A stretch of DNA of 62,514 nt, taken from contig NZ_MLHJ01000018.1 of assembly GCF_001998965.1 (NCBI RefSeq), forward strand, positions 1 through 62,514, given 5' to 3'. The notes beneath the pieces are model-generated. The model did not search any database. It worked only from the letters and a program-made list of their open reading frames with translations, and had not been told where the DNA came from. How positions within the stretch are numbered: position 1 is the first letter of the stretch; every line of letters begins with the position of its first letter. Positions 9,681 to 19,935 of this stretch are shown here, in pieces. Position numbers and translations under genes: made by a program. The DNA comes from Rodentibacter rarus (GTDB lineage: Bacteria; Pseudomonadota; Gammaproteobacteria; Enterobacterales; Pasteurellaceae).

Positions 9681-10571
9681 ATGATTGAAAATATGAATGA
9701 ATTACGCAGTTTTATCGTTGTCGCACAAACAGGCAGCTTTACCAAAGCTGCAGCACGCCTAGGGGTCTCCACCTCAGCCCTAAGCCATGCGATGCGTAAA
9801 TTGGAAGAACAGCTAAAAATCAAACTGTTTAACCGCACCACCCGAAGTGTCGCTACCACAGAAGCAGGTGAACAACTTTTCAAAAAACTCTTTCCTTTGT
9901 TTGAAAGCATCGAAGACAATGTGAATGCATTAAGCACATTTCGTGATACCTTAAATGGCACATTAAGAATTAATGGTGCAGATCACTCATTTTTATACGC
10001 TATTTGGGATAAATTATTAGCATTTATGCAAAAATATCCCGAGGTGAAATTAGAACTCACCAGCGATATGAAATTTGCAGATATTGTTGCCGGCCGCTTT
10101 GATGCAGGTATTCGTTTGGGTAAAGAAGTGGATCAAGATATGATCGCCGTACGCATTTCTGAAGATATGCAAATGGCACTGGTGGCAACCCCACAATATT
10201 TAGAGAAACACGGCACGCCGAAAAGCATTAACGATTTAACCAAACACCAATGTTTGTGTGTCAGAATGCCAACCTCTGAAGGATTGTTTGTATGGGAATT
10301 TCGCTCCCCTAAAACAAAAGAGTTAATTAAATTTACCCCATCAGGCCGATTAATTGTGAATAACAATTTTTTAGTCAAAAAAGCCTGCCTCTCCCATTTA
10401 GGGCTAGCCTTAATCCCAAAAGATAGAGTGGCCGAAGAATTAAAAACGGGTGAAGTGGTGGAAATATTATCCAACCACGCCATCCACTATGAGGGATATC
10501 ATCTTTATTACCCAAACCGCCGTCAAAATTCCCCCTTATTTAAAGCATTGGTGGAAGAATTAAGGGTTTAA
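9681..10571 (+). CDS. LysR-family transcription regulator
   Basis: A 296-residue DNA-binding regulator. The N-terminal winged helix is clear (MNELRSFIVVAQTGSFTKAA, then STSALSHAMRKLEEQL). The rest is a periplasmic-binding-like effector domain with FADIVAGRFDAGIRLG. The ATG at 9681 follows GGGGAAGTAAG; an earlier ATG at 9651 lacks this. It is divergent from the aldo/keto reductase pseudogene with 116 bases between, the usual LysR-and-target arrangement. Its target may now be useless. The effector is unknown. Confidence 0.9.
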   Translation: MIENMNELRSFIVVAQTGSFTKAAARLGVSTSALSHAMRKLEEQLKIKLFNRTTRSVATTEAGEQLFKKLFPLFESIEDNVNALSTFRDTLNGTLRINGADHSFLYAIWDKLLAFMQKYPEVKLELTSDMKFADIVAGRFDAGIRLGKEVDQDMIAVRISEDMQMALVATPQYLEKHGTPKSINDLTKHQCLCVRMPTSEGLFVWEFRSPKTKELIKFTPSGRLIVNNNFLVKKACLSHLGLALIPKDRVAEELKTGEVVEILSNHAIHYEGYHLYYPNRRQNSPLFKALVEELRV

Positions 10572-10635
10572 AAAAAGTATAGTAGACAAAATGGTTGACC
10601 TTTTTTGTTTCCCCTATGCCCTAATAGAGAAAGTG

Positions 10636-10670
10636 GTTGATCGTAAATTTACGATCAACTCTTTTTATTT
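10636..10670 (+). terminator. Rho-independent terminator after the LysR gene
   Basis: A perfect 24-base palindrome (GTTGATCGTAAA and its complement, 10636-10659) is followed by CTCTTTTTATTT. It lies 65 bases past the LysR stop. Confidence 0.85.
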
Positions 10671-10784
10671 AAAAAATCTTTAATAAATAATATCTTATGA
10701 TATTTAGTTAAACCCTGATGTACTAATAATTTCTGCTTAAGTTCTCCAAATAGTCCCTCTAATCGATTATTGTCCTTTAAAGCG

Positions 10785-11040
10785 AAAACTACGTCAAATA
10801 GGTTTTAATTTGAATCATAAAACAGTGCTGAAATAAATGCGTGAATTAGATATTCATTCGATTTCACCCAGGAAAATATATGGAAAATAATGAGAAAATA
10901 TCGATTATTGTAACTAACGTGCTAAATTGCGATTTTATGATCACTGTATTCAATCAAAAATGGGTAACGGATGGGACAGAATTTGAACGAACAGAAGGGA
11001 GACTTTATTTATTGCCTATGACTTTGCGATCTTGATAAGT
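10785..11040 (+). mobile_element. Decayed IS3-family (IS150-like) transposase fragment
   Basis: This stretch aligns by eye with the IS3-type copy at 43520-43720: both contain AATCATAAAACAG or AACCATAAAACAG, an ATTCGTTCGATTT-like phrase, and TCAATCAAAAATGG then ACAGAATTT. In frame fragments it reads as the middle of OrfB (NQKWVTD-TEF). Many stops make it non-functional. The surrounding 10.67-11.12 kb holds no other gene. Confidence 0.6.
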
Positions 11041-11122
11041 GGTTTAAGACATTTAATAGCTTGAAAATAGGATTTATGAATGCATTTTGTATTATTACGA
11101 TAAATGTATTTAATTAAGTGAC

Positions 11123-11823
11123 TGTCCTAGATAATTAACTTAAGATGCCCTTAACTAATTGTTTTAAAATGGAAATTTTAGATTTCAAGTTACTGTGATT
11201 AAAACGCCATTCACATTCCTTCAATTCAAAATGAACTTTGGGAATGCTGTTAAACTTGCATAAATGACGCTTAACTTGGTTCCAAAAATTCTCAATTCAG
11301 TTGATATGGTTTTGTTTTTCTGCAAAGTGAGTGCTTTGGTTGATAAGAAAACGATTAAACTCACTCACATCAAGCACATCATAACTTCGGTAGAAATCGG
11401 TGTAAACGATACTGTCGGGCTTCAACTTTTCTCTAATAATCGGTAAAAGTGTTGCTGATGGCGTATTCGGAACAACAACGGTATACACCTTACCGTCACG
11501 TTTTAAAAGCCCGAACAAAGCGGTTTTACCAGTAGCACCATCCTCGTTTACCTTTGCGGGGTTCGCCAAAATAGCTTTCATCGGCTTCAATTTCACCTTC
11601 AAACATCTCTATATATGAGCTATTTTGATAGATAAGCAACCGTAGATGATGGAAGTAATAGACCGTGATCGTTTTGTTCACATTTACTAACTCAGCGGTT
11701 ATTCAGGTAGTGACACCTGCTACAAACAGCTCGATGAGTTTATTTTATTTATGCTGACTTAGACGGCTTTTTCTTATTTGGTTATCTTAACTTAAATAGA
11801 GCTTTTAGTTGTTATCTAGGACA
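11123..11823 (-). mobile_element. IS1016-like insertion sequence (IS1595 family), defective
   Basis: The ends share the 12-base inverted repeat TGTCCTAGATAA (11123-11134 and complement 11812-11823), giving about 700 bp, the length of IS1016. The transposase lies on the minus strand; an open piece (11297-11602) carries GATGKTALFGLLKRDGKVY, SIVYTDFYRSYD and HFAEKQNHIN of the ISXO2-like DDE domain. The part containing the expected EADESYFG is in another frame near 11580, so the enzyme is frameshifted. Fragments of relatives occur at about 6750 and 31160. Confidence 0.8.
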
Positions 11824-11966
11824 ACCCCTTTAAAGCTAAAATGGGTAAATTTTGTGGTGCTACAACTCTAATACTTTTAGGGGAGAATCAACCTTGCACG
11901 GTTCGTGCAAGGTCAAAATTTGTTTGCATGGTTACCACATAATAGCGGTGTTTTGTGGACGTTTGT

Positions 11967-14132
11967 TTAGTATTTTAAATGTTTTAATCTTAAGGCATTC
12001 GTCAAGACAGAAATGGAACTTAATGCCATCGCTGCACCTGCAATAACGGGATTTAGATAGCCCAATGCCGCAAGGGGAATACCCAGCACATTATAAACTG
12101 AGGCAAAAAAGAGATTTTGCTTGATGTTTTTTAATGTTGCTCGGGCGATAAGGATACCGTCTGCAAGTTGATTGACGGAGTGTCGCATAAGGGTGGCAGA
12201 TGCCGTTTGGAGTGCCACATCAGATCCGGATTTCATCGCAAAACTCACATCTGCCATTGCAAGCGCTGCGGCATCATTAATGCCATCGCCGACCATCGCA
12301 ACGATTTTTCCTTGCTGTTGCAAGGTTTGAATTTGAGTAGCCTTATCACGAGGACTGAGTTTCCCCCATGCTTGTGTGATGCCTAATTGTTGCGCCACGT
12401 AATCAACGACAGATTGGCGATCACCGCTCATAATCATCACCTCAATCTGATGCTGTTTTAAACGTTCAATCGCTATTTTACTTTCTTCGCATAATGTATC
12501 CGTTAGAGCAAATGCACCGGCAATGTTACCATTCACGGAAACCGCCACAATACTGGCAATCTGCCAGACCTGATCAAGCATTACGGGAACATTAAATCCG
12601 CAAAACTCAGGTGAGCCAACTTTCACTTCGCCAATTCCTTCGAGCGTAGCGGAAATTCCTGCGCCAATTTCTGTATTTACTGAAAGTGCGGTCGAAATGG
12701 TGAGATTTTTTTCCAATGCTTCACGGACAATGGCTTTGGCAAGGGGATGGGTGGCATATTGCTCTACGGTTGCGCTTATTTGATATAAATCCTCTTTAGA
12801 AATGACCGCACTTTCAGGCTGCCATACTGCGGCGATTTTTAACTCCCCGGTTGTTAGCGTTCCGGTTTTGTCCAATACAACCGTATCAATGTGCGCTGCT
12901 TGCTCCATCGCTGCGGCATCCTTAAACCAAATGCCACGATTTACGGCTTTCCCCATCCCTGCCATAATCGCTGCCGGAGTGGCAAGTCCCAATGCACAGG
13001 GGCAGGCTATAACCAATACGGCAACGGAATGAATAATAGCGGTTTTAATTTCTGCACTTATCCACCAAGTTAGTACGAATGTGAATAGCGCAATAGCCAA
13101 TACCACCGGAACAAAAATACCTGCGACTTTGTCGGCAAAGCGGGCAATGGGGGCTTTTGTTCCTTGTGCCTCAGAAAGTGCTTTCATCATATCGCCAAGT
13201 AATGTTTGTGCGCCAAGTTGATTGGCTCGATAGGTTAGACTGCCTTCGGTGACTATTGCTCCGGCAAGTACTGCACTTCCCGCCTGTTTCATTTCCGGCA
13301 AAGATTCACCGGTTAAATGGCTTTCATCGCACCAACCTTTCCTCTGTTCCACCACGCCATCGGCAGCAATACGTTCACCTTGATTTGCACGCAGCAGATC
13401 GCCAACTTTGATTTGATTAATCGGTACATTCTGCCAAGTTTCGTCACGGAAAATTTCCACTTTTTTAGGCGTAAGTCGCAGTAATAATTCCAGACTATTG
13501 AGGCTGTGCTTTTTAGTTCGTTCTTCTAAAAATTTCCCCAGACTCACAAACCCAATCACCATTACTGCTGCTTCAAAGTAGATATGGTGTAAGGCATTAT
13601 GTCCTTGTGAGGTATGATAAAACAGCATATAAGCGGAATAGAAATAAATCGTGAGTGTGCCACTACTCACTAGTACATCCATATTGGCTAAACCGCCTCG
13701 AATACTCCCTATCGCTGCACGATAAAATGGGATGGACAAACCAAATTGCACAATGGTCGCTAACACAAATTGCCAGATAGGTGGCAACATCAAGTTGTGA
13801 TTACCCATAAGCATACCAACCATACCGATTAAAAATGGAATATTAATCAGCAATAACAACCAAAGTCGCCAGTGGGATTTTTTTTCGTCTTTTTGAACAG
13901 GCAGCGTATCGTTTTTCAAAATGCCTTTAAACCCTGTTTTTTGAATAATCTCAAGAATATTGGCTTCATTTGCTTGTGTCGGGTCAAATACTACTTTTGC
14001 TTCTTCCACAGCAAAATTGACACTCGCCTCTTTGACAAAGGCTTTTTTATTCAGCACTTTTTCAATTCGATTAGCACAAGATTGGCAAGTCATTCCCTCA
14101 ATTTGAAGGGTAATTTTTTTACTCTGTTGCAT
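11967..14132 (-). CDS. copA: Copper-exporting P-type ATPase CopA
   Basis: A 721-residue P1B ATPase that pumps Cu(I) out of the cytoplasm. It has one N-terminal heavy-metal domain with MTCQSCAN, membrane helices, an actuator domain with TGES, the ion-binding CPC in ACPCALGLATP, the phosphorylated Asp in DKTGTLTTGE, and GDGINDAAAL. The ATG at 14132 (MQQSKK) is chosen: it overlaps the copZ stop by 14 bases, so translation is probably coupled, and longer starts add an atypical tail. With copZ it forms an operon driven by the CueR-type promoter at 14370-14400. Confidence 0.95.
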   Translation of the reverse strand: MQQSKKITLQIEGMTCQSCANRIEKVLNKKAFVKEASVNFAVEEAKVVFDPTQANEANILEIIQKTGFKGILKNDTLPVQKDEKKSHWRLWLLLLINIPFLIGMVGMLMGNHNLMLPPIWQFVLATIVQFGLSIPFYRAAIGSIRGGLANMDVLVSSGTLTIYFYSAYMLFYHTSQGHNALHHIYFEAAVMVIGFVSLGKFLEERTKKHSLNSLELLLRLTPKKVEIFRDETWQNVPINQIKVGDLLRANQGERIAADGVVEQRKGWCDESHLTGESLPEMKQAGSAVLAGAIVTEGSLTYRANQLGAQTLLGDMMKALSEAQGTKAPIARFADKVAGIFVPVVLAIALFTFVLTWWISAEIKTAIIHSVAVLVIACPCALGLATPAAIMAGMGKAVNRGIWFKDAAAMEQAAHIDTVVLDKTGTLTTGELKIAAVWQPESAVISKEDLYQISATVEQYATHPLAKAIVREALEKNLTISTALSVNTEIGAGISATLEGIGEVKVGSPEFCGFNVPVMLDQVWQIASIVAVSVNGNIAGAFALTDTLCEESKIAIERLKQHQIEVMIMSGDRQSVVDYVAQQLGITQAWGKLSPRDKATQIQTLQQQGKIVAMVGDGINDAAALAMADVSFAMKSGSDVALQTASATLMRHSVNQLADGILIARATLKNIKQNLFFASVYNVLGIPLAALGYLNPVIAGAAMALSSISVLTNALRLKHLKY

Positions 14133-14325
14133 CAAAACCCGCATCCTCAATGGCATCAATTAATTGCGCAATGGTAATTTTGTTTTCATCAAATTGAATA
14201 TCGGCATATCCCTCAAGCACAACATTCACCTGTTCTACACCTTCTAATTCTTCCAATACTCGGGTAACACTTTTTACACAGCCGCCACAATGCATTCCTG
14301 TTACGGTTAAACGAACGTTTTTCAT
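14119..14325 (-). CDS. copZ: Copper chaperone CopZ
   Basis: A 68-residue heavy-metal-associated domain. The metal site is MHCGGC near residues 11-16, in a ferredoxin-like fold of the usual length. It would hand Cu(I) to CopA. AGGAGAAAATT precedes the ATG. It is the first gene after the CueR-type promoter and overlaps copA by 14 bases. Confidence 0.93.
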   Translation of the reverse strand: MKNVRLTVTGMHCGGCVKSVTRVLEELEGVEQVNVVLEGYADIQFDENKITIAQLIDAIEDAGFDATE

Positions 14326-14369
14326 AATTTTCTCCTGTTTATGGTTGAAGGACTGATGAATCGTGGCAT

Positions 14370-14400
14370 ACTATAAACCTTAACTTAAGGTGAAGGTCAA
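14370..14400 (-). promoter_or_regulatory. CueR-controlled copZA promoter with 19-bp spacer
   Basis: On the minus strand: -35 TTGACC (14395-14400), a 19-base spacer, and -10 TATAGT (14370-14375). The spacer contains the palindrome ACCTTAA-G-TTAAGGT (14377-14391). The overlong spacer with a centred palindrome is the hallmark of MerR-family activation, in which the regulator bends the DNA to realign the two boxes. It sits between copZ and cueR. Confidence 0.85.
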
Positions 14401-14410
14401 GGGCTTTTTT

Positions 14411-14806
14411 ATGAACATTAGCCAAGCGGCAAAACTGAGCGGACTCAGCACAAAGCAAATTCGAGATTATGAAAAGTTGGGCTTACTCAAACCGGCACAA
14501 CGTAGTTTTTCCGGTTATCGCCATTATGAAGAAAAAGATATTGAACGGTTACATTTTATTCGTCATTCACGTGATGTCGGTTTTTCCCTACAACAAATCA
14601 AGCAGTTAATTGCGTTGCAGGATAATCCGAATCGCAATAGCCGAGAGGTTAAAATATTAACTGCACAGCACATCAACACATTAAAACAACAAATTAAACA
14701 ATTGGAGAAAATGGTGGAAGAATTACAACGATGGCACGATACTTGCCAAGGTAATGATTGCCCAGAATGTACCATTTTGGCGGGATTAAATAACGAGAAA
14801 AATTAA
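14411..14806 (+). CDS. cueR: CueR, MerR-family copper-responsive activator
   Basis: A 131-residue regulator. It has a MerR helix-turn-helix at the N-terminus ([20 protein letters not shown]), a coiled-coil dimer helix ([19 protein letters not shown]) and a metal loop CQGNDCPEC, in which the two outer cysteines are separated by seven residues as in Cu(I) sensors. The ATG at 14411 is preferred over a GTG at 14390 because the latter lies inside the operator. Its stop codon overlaps that of convergent metJ. Confidence 0.92.
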   Translation: MNISQAAKLSGLSTKQIRDYEKLGLLKPAQRSFSGYRHYEEKDIERLHFIRHSRDVGFSLQQIKQLIALQDNPNRNSREVKILTAQHINTLKQQIKQLEKMVEELQRWHDTCQGNDCPECTILAGLNNEKN

Positions 14807-15120
14807 TAATCCCAAGTTTCCGGAACAATCCCCAAGCTACGCATAATTTCTTTTGCATCTTCCGGGATTTCATCATGACGATCTTTCATTAAATCGGTGT
14901 CTGTCGGAAGAGGTTGACCGGTAAAGGCGTGAAGAAATGCCTCACAAAGCAATTCACTATTTGTGGCGTGACGCAAGTTTTTTAATTGGCGGCGGGTGCG
15001 TTCATTCGTCAAAATTTCTAATACTTTAATCGGAATCGATACGGTAATTTTCTTTACCTGTTCACTTTTTTTTCCATGTTCCGCATAAGGGCTGATATAT
15101 TTTCCATCCCAATCTGCCAT
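14803..15120 (-). CDS. metJ: MetJ, methionine regulon repressor
   Basis: A 105-residue ribbon-helix-helix repressor that uses SAM as corepressor. The sequence ([20 protein letters not shown], then [19 protein letters not shown] and [20 protein letters not shown]) matches MetJ closely along its full length. The ATG at 15120 follows AAAGGTG; an upstream start adds eight untypical residues. It converges on cueR with overlapping stop codons (4-base overlap). Its likely targets include methionine synthesis genes; metH lies 7.5 kb away. Confidence 0.95.
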   Translation of the reverse strand: MADWDGKYISPYAEHGKKSEQVKKITVSIPIKVLEILTNERTRRQLKNLRHATNSELLCEAFLHAFTGQPLPTDTDLMKDRHDEIPEDAKEIMRSLGIVPETWDY

Positions 15121-15188
15121 AACGCACCTTTTAATCAAAACCAAATAAACGGGATTATTCTAAATAAAAAACCAACAAATGACAATCT

Positions 15189-15196
15189 AGACGGCT
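15189..15196. promoter_or_regulatory. Possible single MetJ box upstream of metJ
   Basis: AGACGGCT matches the met-box AGACGTCT at 7 of 8 positions and lies about 70 bases upstream of metJ. MetJ normally needs at least two adjacent boxes and I see no convincing second one, so autoregulation here is only suggested. Confidence 0.3.
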
Positions 15197-15223
15197 AAAC
15201 GACCGCACTTTTTCAGCATTTAA

Positions 15224-15955
15224 TCAATTTGTTGATGAATGCTTTATTTCTCGTGTCGCTGTTGATGCAAAGGTAATTTTATCAGGACGATAACTAATAC
15301 TGCCATATTGAAATGGACGACCATCGGCGAGATAAGTTGTGCTGGTGACACTCACGATCATATTGTATTCTCCTAGATCCAGCGTATTTTCCTCTTCTTC
15401 ATTGGCATAACGGAACACAATTTCCCGTTGTGAGTGACTGATTTTTAAGCCTAGTTCACTTTCTAAATAGTGATAAATAGATTGTTCTGCAATATCGCGG
15501 TTAATGAAAGGAACAATGCGGCGATCAAAATAAGACACCTCATACTCCACACGCTCTCCATCGATCTCACGTGTTCGCCCGATACGGTAGAAATCAATTT
15601 GCTCATTGACATTAAAGATATGCATTAATTCTTCCTCACCTTGTACAATATATAAGCTACTCAGTGTAGTTTTAACTTGGTGAGATGACGAATGGTTTAA
15701 TTCACTTACTGTTTTAATTTCTGAAAGTATTTGCGGTTTTGGCAAATGACGTTCCAAAACGATTGAGTTTCTACCCTGTTGTTTTTGGATATAGCCGTTT
15801 ATTTCGAGCAGTGAAAGGGCTTTTCGGATCGTATCTTTTGAAAAACCATAATGTTGCATTAATTCACTTTCACTTGGTAATTCTTGTTTGGCAACTAACG
15901 TACCATTGCTGATTTTTGCTTTTATATCGTGATAAACTTTTTTATATTTGCTCAT
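15224..15955 (-). CDS. GntR/UTRA-family repressor of the maltose cluster
   Basis: A 243-residue regulator with an N-terminal GntR winged helix (LPSESELMQHYGFSKDTIRK) and a C-terminal UTRA effector domain (residues about 90-235, with RIGRTREIDGERVEYE and PFQYGSISYRPD). Overall it resembles the TreR regulators of Gram-positive bacteria, which sense a disaccharide phosphate. It is divergent from malQ, with two TACGTA-centred palindromes between. By analogy it may sense maltose-6'-phosphate made by the PTS transporter, but the ligand is inference. Confidence 0.85.
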   Translation of the reverse strand: MSKYKKVYHDIKAKISNGTLVAKQELPSESELMQHYGFSKDTIRKALSLLEINGYIQKQQGRNSIVLERHLPKPQILSEIKTVSELNHSSSHQVKTTLSSLYIVQGEEELMHIFNVNEQIDFYRIGRTREIDGERVEYEVSYFDRRIVPFINRDIAEQSIYHYLESELGLKISHSQREIVFRYANEEEENTLDLGEYNMIVSVTSTTYLADGRPFQYGSISYRPDKITFASTATREIKHSSTN

Positions 15956-16022
15956 ATTTTACTCCGTCTGCCTATCTTCGATTCCTTTCTCTTCTTTCAT
16001 AGGATAGCATAAAAAAGCCAAG

Positions 16023-16034
16023 TTATACGTATAA
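16023..16034. promoter_or_regulatory. GntR-type operator palindrome 1
   Basis: TTATACGTATAA is a perfect 12-base palindrome just upstream of a plausible -35 (TTGATT, 16038-16043), about 127 bases before malQ. It shares the TACGTA core with operator 2. Confidence 0.6.
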
Positions 16035-16072
16035 ATCTTGATTAAAATCATATTTTTCCGTTAATGATAAAA

Positions 16073-16086
16073 CTTTTACGTAAAAG
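16073..16086. promoter_or_regulatory. GntR-type operator palindrome 2
   Basis: CTTTTACGTAAAAG is a perfect 14-base palindrome just past the presumed -10 region (TAATGAT near 16061), so a bound repressor would block malQ transcription. The same TACGTA core occurs in operator 1. Confidence 0.6.
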
Positions 16087-16149
16087 ATATTGCATAAAGG
16101 TGGATTTTAGTTAAAATTGGCGACAACATTTACTCCTAGAGGAAATATT

Positions 16150-17661
16150 ATGTTTACTCGTTCAAGCGGTGTTTTAATGCACATCACTTCACTCCCAAAT
16201 TCATTCGGTATCGGTAGTTTTGGTCAATCTGCTTATCATTTTGTGGATTTTTTGGTTGAAACAAAGCAAACCTATTGGCAAATTCTGCCATTAACCACAA
16301 CAAGTTATGGTGATTCACCTTACCAATCTTTTTCTGCTGTTGCCGGCAATACCCACTTAATCGACCTTGATTTATTGGCACAAATGGGGCTTTTGCAAGA
16401 GGCAGATTATCGCACCATCAATTTTGGTGATGACCCGACTCAAGTGGATTATGAGCGCATTTTCTACGCAAGACGCCCGATTTTAGAAATAGCAGTGAAA
16501 AATTTTGTCGCCAATGAGGCGTTGCGCCCTGACTTTGAAAACTTTGCAGAAAACAACCGCACTTGGTTGACGGATTATGCGGAATTTATGGCAATTAAAG
16601 AACATTTTGGTAATCAAGCACTGCAAAAATGGGAAGACAAACAAGCCATTGCCCGTGTGCCGGAGGCGCTGGAAAAATACCGAGCAATGTTGGCAGCGCA
16701 AATTCAGTATTTCAAAGTAACCCAATACTTTTTCTTCCAGCAATGGCAGGCACTGAAAAATTATGCCAACCAAAAAGGCATTAAAATTATCGGTGATATG
16801 CCGATTTATGTCTCCGCTGATAGTGTGGAAGTGTGGACAAAACCGGAACTCTTCCAATTAGATGCAGAACGTAATCCACTATTTGTGGCAGGTGTTCCAG
16901 CCGATCAATTCAGTGCGACCGGTCAACTTTGGGGCAATCCGCTTTATGATTGGAACGAACATAAAAGACAAGGCTATGCTTGGTGGATTTATCGTATTGC
17001 GGAAAGTTTTAAAATCTACGATGTACTTCGTATCGACCATTTCAAAGGTTTTTCAGATTACTGGCAAGTGGATGGCAAGGCAGACATTGCCAAGTACGGT
17101 AGCTGGCAGCCGGGTCCCGGTTACGAATTATTTGAGACCGTAAAACAACAATTAGGTGACTTACCGATTATCGCTGAAGATCTCGGTAATATTGATGATA
17201 AAGCCAAAAAACTGTTAGCGGACTGTGGCTATCCCGGTATGAAAATTTTACAATTCGGTTTTGAAGATACTACCGGGGAAAGTTTTGATAACCCACATCA
17301 TTGCATCCCTCATTGCATTGCCTACACAGGTACCCACGACAATGATGTGATTAATGGTTGGTATGTCAATTTGACCCCGGAACAGCAACAATATGTCAAT
17401 GATTATACGCATCGTAGCGCAGATGAATCTGTTTGTCAGGCAGTGATTCGTCAATTATTTGCCACGGTCAGTAATACGGCAATTGCAACCATGCAAGATA
17501 TTTTAGACTTGCCGACCCGTTCAAGAATGAATATTCCTTCTACCATTGGTGGAAATTGGCAATGGAGGATGCAAGAAAACGATCTCACACAAGACAAAAA
17601 AGATTTCTTAACAAAAATAACCGCACTTTATCAAAGAGCGAATGAAGGAAAAAAACAATGA
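16150..17661 (+). CDS. malQ: 4-alpha-glucanotransferase (amylomaltase)
   Basis: A 503-residue GH77 enzyme that transfers glucan chains between maltodextrins and releases glucose. Motifs include [18 protein letters not shown] at the start, [22 protein letters not shown], the nucleophile-region RIDHFKGF, and AEDLGNID with a catalytic acid. The length fits the short bacterial/plant type rather than the longer E. coli MalQ. The ATG at 16150 follows AGAGGAAAT; an upstream ATG at 16117 adds an odd tail. It is the first gene of the cluster and overlaps glgP by 4 bases (ATGA). Confidence 0.93.
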   Translation: MFTRSSGVLMHITSLPNSFGIGSFGQSAYHFVDFLVETKQTYWQILPLTTTSYGDSPYQSFSAVAGNTHLIDLDLLAQMGLLQEADYRTINFGDDPTQVDYERIFYARRPILEIAVKNFVANEALRPDFENFAENNRTWLTDYAEFMAIKEHFGNQALQKWEDKQAIARVPEALEKYRAMLAAQIQYFKVTQYFFFQQWQALKNYANQKGIKIIGDMPIYVSADSVEVWTKPELFQLDAERNPLFVAGVPADQFSATGQLWGNPLYDWNEHKRQGYAWWIYRIAESFKIYDVLRIDHFKGFSDYWQVDGKADIAKYGSWQPGPGYELFETVKQQLGDLPIIAEDLGNIDDKAKKLLADCGYPGMKILQFGFEDTTGESFDNPHHCIPHCIAYTGTHDNDVINGWYVNLTPEQQQYVNDYTHRSADESVCQAVIRQLFATVSNTAIATMQDILDLPTRSRMNIPSTIGGNWQWRMQENDLTQDKKDFLTKITALYQRANEGKKQ

Positions 17662-19925
17662 TAAAATTTAGTACTTTTGTGCAAACAGCAACCAACAAAA
17701 CCCTTGCAGAATTAAACGATCAAGACGTTTATGTGCAGTTATTAAACTATGTAAAAAGAATTTCTGCCGATAAACCTAAAAATACGGGTAAACGTAAGGT
17801 TTATTATATTTCTGCTGAATTTTTAATTGGTAAATTGTTATCTAACAATCTCATTAACCTTGGCGTGTATCAAGAGATTAAAGAGGAATTGGCTCTTGCA
17901 GGAAAATCATTAAGCCATATTGAAGATATTGAGCCTGAACCTTCTTTAGGAAATGGCGGCTTAGGACGTTTAGCCTCTTGCTTTATTGATTCAATGGCAA
18001 CACTTGGTTTAAATGCGGAAGGTGTAGGATTAAATTACCATTGCGGCTTATTTAAACAAGTCTTTAAGCACAATGAACAAAAAACCGAACCGAGTTATTG
18101 GATCGAAAATGATTCTTGGTTAGTACCGACAAAAATTAGTTATGACATACCATTTAAAGCCTTTACTTTAACATCAAAATTAGATCGTATTGATATTTTA
18201 GGCTATAAAAAATCCACGAAAAACTACCTCAACTTATTTGATATTAAATCAGTGAATTATCACTTAATTAAAGAGGGAATTGAATTCGATAAAACCAATA
18301 TTGAAGAAAATTTAACGTTATTCCTTTATCCGGATGATTCTGATAAAAATGGTGAGCTATTACGTATTTATCAACAATACTTTATGGTCTCCAATGCAGC
18401 CCAATTATTAATTGATGAAGCCCTTGAGCGTGGTAGCAATTTACACGATTTGGCAGATTATGCCTATGTACAAATTAATGATACCCACCCTTCAATGGTG
18501 ATTCCTGAATTAATCCGTCTACTCACGGAAAAACATCATATTGAATTTACCGAAGCCGTGGGAATTGTACGCAATATGGTAGGTTACACCAACCATACCA
18601 TTCTTGCCGAAGCGCTTGAAAAATGGCCGCTTAGTTATTTAGAGGAAGTCGTTCCACACTTAGTTGTCATTATCAGAAAATTAGACGAGTTGGTGCGTGC
18701 TGAATATACAGATCCTGCTGTGCAAATTATTGATGAACATCAGCGTGTTCATATGGCACATATGGATATCCATTTTTCAAACTCGGTAAATGGGGTTGCA
18801 GCATTACATACTGACATTTTAAAAAATGCGGAACTCAAAGCATTTTATGCCCTTTATCCGGAGAAATTTAATAATAAAACCAATGGGATCACGTTCCGCC
18901 GTTGGTTAGAGTTTTCCAACCAAGAATTGGCGGCCTATCTCAAACAACTCATTGGGGATGGTTATCTGCAAGACGCCACACAGTTAGAAAAATTACTTGC
19001 TTTTGCCGATGATAAACAAGTCCATCAAAAACTGGCTGAAATTAAGTTTAAGAATAAGTTAGCCTTAAAAACCTATCTTAAAGAAAACAAAGGTATTGAA
19101 TTAGACGAAAATTCTATTATTGATACGCAAATTAAACGTTTCCACGAATACAAACGTCAGCAAATGAATGCGCTTTATGTGATTCATAAATATCTTGAAA
19201 TCAAAGCAGGTAAATTACCTCAGCGTAAAATTACGGTGATTTTTGGCGGTAAAGCGGCACCGGCTTATGTGATTGCGCAAGATATTATTCATTTAATTCT
19301 TTGTTTATCGGAATTAATCAATAACGATCCGGAAGTCAACAAATATTTAAATGTTTATCTAGTGGAAAACTATAATGTGAGTGTGGCTGAAAAACTCATT
19401 CCGGCAACGGATATTTCAGAGCAAATCTCCCTTGCCTCAAAAGAAGCCTCCGGCACAGGTAATATGAAGTTTATGCTTAATGGAGCATTAACGCTGGGAA
19501 CCATGGACGGTGCAAATGTTGAAATTGCTGAGCTTGCGGGCGCAGAGAATATTTACACCTTTGGTAAAGATTCACAAAGTATTATTAAACTTTATGAAAC
19601 AGCAGGCTACGTTTCAAAAGATTACTACACCAATGATGAGCATATTAAACGTGCTGTCGATTTTATTGTAAATCCGGCATTAGTAAAACTCGGTAATTCG
19701 GTACGTTTGGAACGCCTCTATAATGAATTATTGAACAAAGACTGGTTTATGACCTTGATTGACTTCAACGCTTATGTGAAAGCGAAAGAGCAAATCTTAG
19801 CGGATTATGAAGATCAAGACAGTTGGAATAAAAAAGTTATTCAAAATATCGCAAAAGCAGGCTTCTTCTCCTCAGACCGAACAATTGCGCAATATAACGC
19901 TGATATTTGGCATTGTGAGGGCTAA
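17658..19925 (+). CDS. glgP: Glycogen/maltodextrin phosphorylase
   Basis: A 755-residue GT35 phosphorylase that cleaves alpha-1,4-glucans with phosphate to glucose 1-phosphate. It has [34 protein letters not shown], and the PLP site [11 protein letters not shown] with its Lys, then [10 protein letters not shown]. The length is at the short end of the family. Translation is probably coupled to malQ. In this cluster its job is likely to degrade the maltodextrins made by MalQ, i.e. a MalP role. Confidence 0.93.
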   Translation: MIKFSTFVQTATNKTLAELNDQDVYVQLLNYVKRISADKPKNTGKRKVYYISAEFLIGKLLSNNLINLGVYQEIKEELALAGKSLSHIEDIEPEPSLGNGGLGRLASCFIDSMATLGLNAEGVGLNYHCGLFKQVFKHNEQKTEPSYWIENDSWLVPTKISYDIPFKAFTLTSKLDRIDILGYKKSTKNYLNLFDIKSVNYHLIKEGIEFDKTNIEENLTLFLYPDDSDKNGELLRIYQQYFMVSNAAQLLIDEALERGSNLHDLADYAYVQINDTHPSMVIPELIRLLTEKHHIEFTEAVGIVRNMVGYTNHTILAEALEKWPLSYLEEVVPHLVVIIRKLDELVRAEYTDPAVQIIDEHQRVHMAHMDIHFSNSVNGVAALHTDILKNAELKAFYALYPEKFNNKTNGITFRRWLEFSNQELAAYLKQLIGDGYLQDATQLEKLLAFADDKQVHQKLAEIKFKNKLALKTYLKENKGIELDENSIIDTQIKRFHEYKRQQMNALYVIHKYLEIKAGKLPQRKITVIFGGKAAPAYVIAQDIIHLILCLSELINNDPEVNKYLNVYLVENYNVSVAEKLIPATDISEQISLASKEASGTGNMKFMLNGALTLGTMDGANVEIAELAGAENIYTFGKDSQSIIKLYETAGYVSKDYYTNDEHIKRAVDFIVNPALVKLGNSVRLERLYNELLNKDWFMTLIDFNAYVKAKEQILADYEDQDSWNKKVIQNIAKAGFFSSDRTIAQYNADIWHCEG

Positions 19926-19935
19926 GGGAGGGGCA

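Noticed and set aside
11297-11602. Independent small gene
   Set aside because: It is the surviving part of the IS1016-like transposase, flanked by matching inverted ends.
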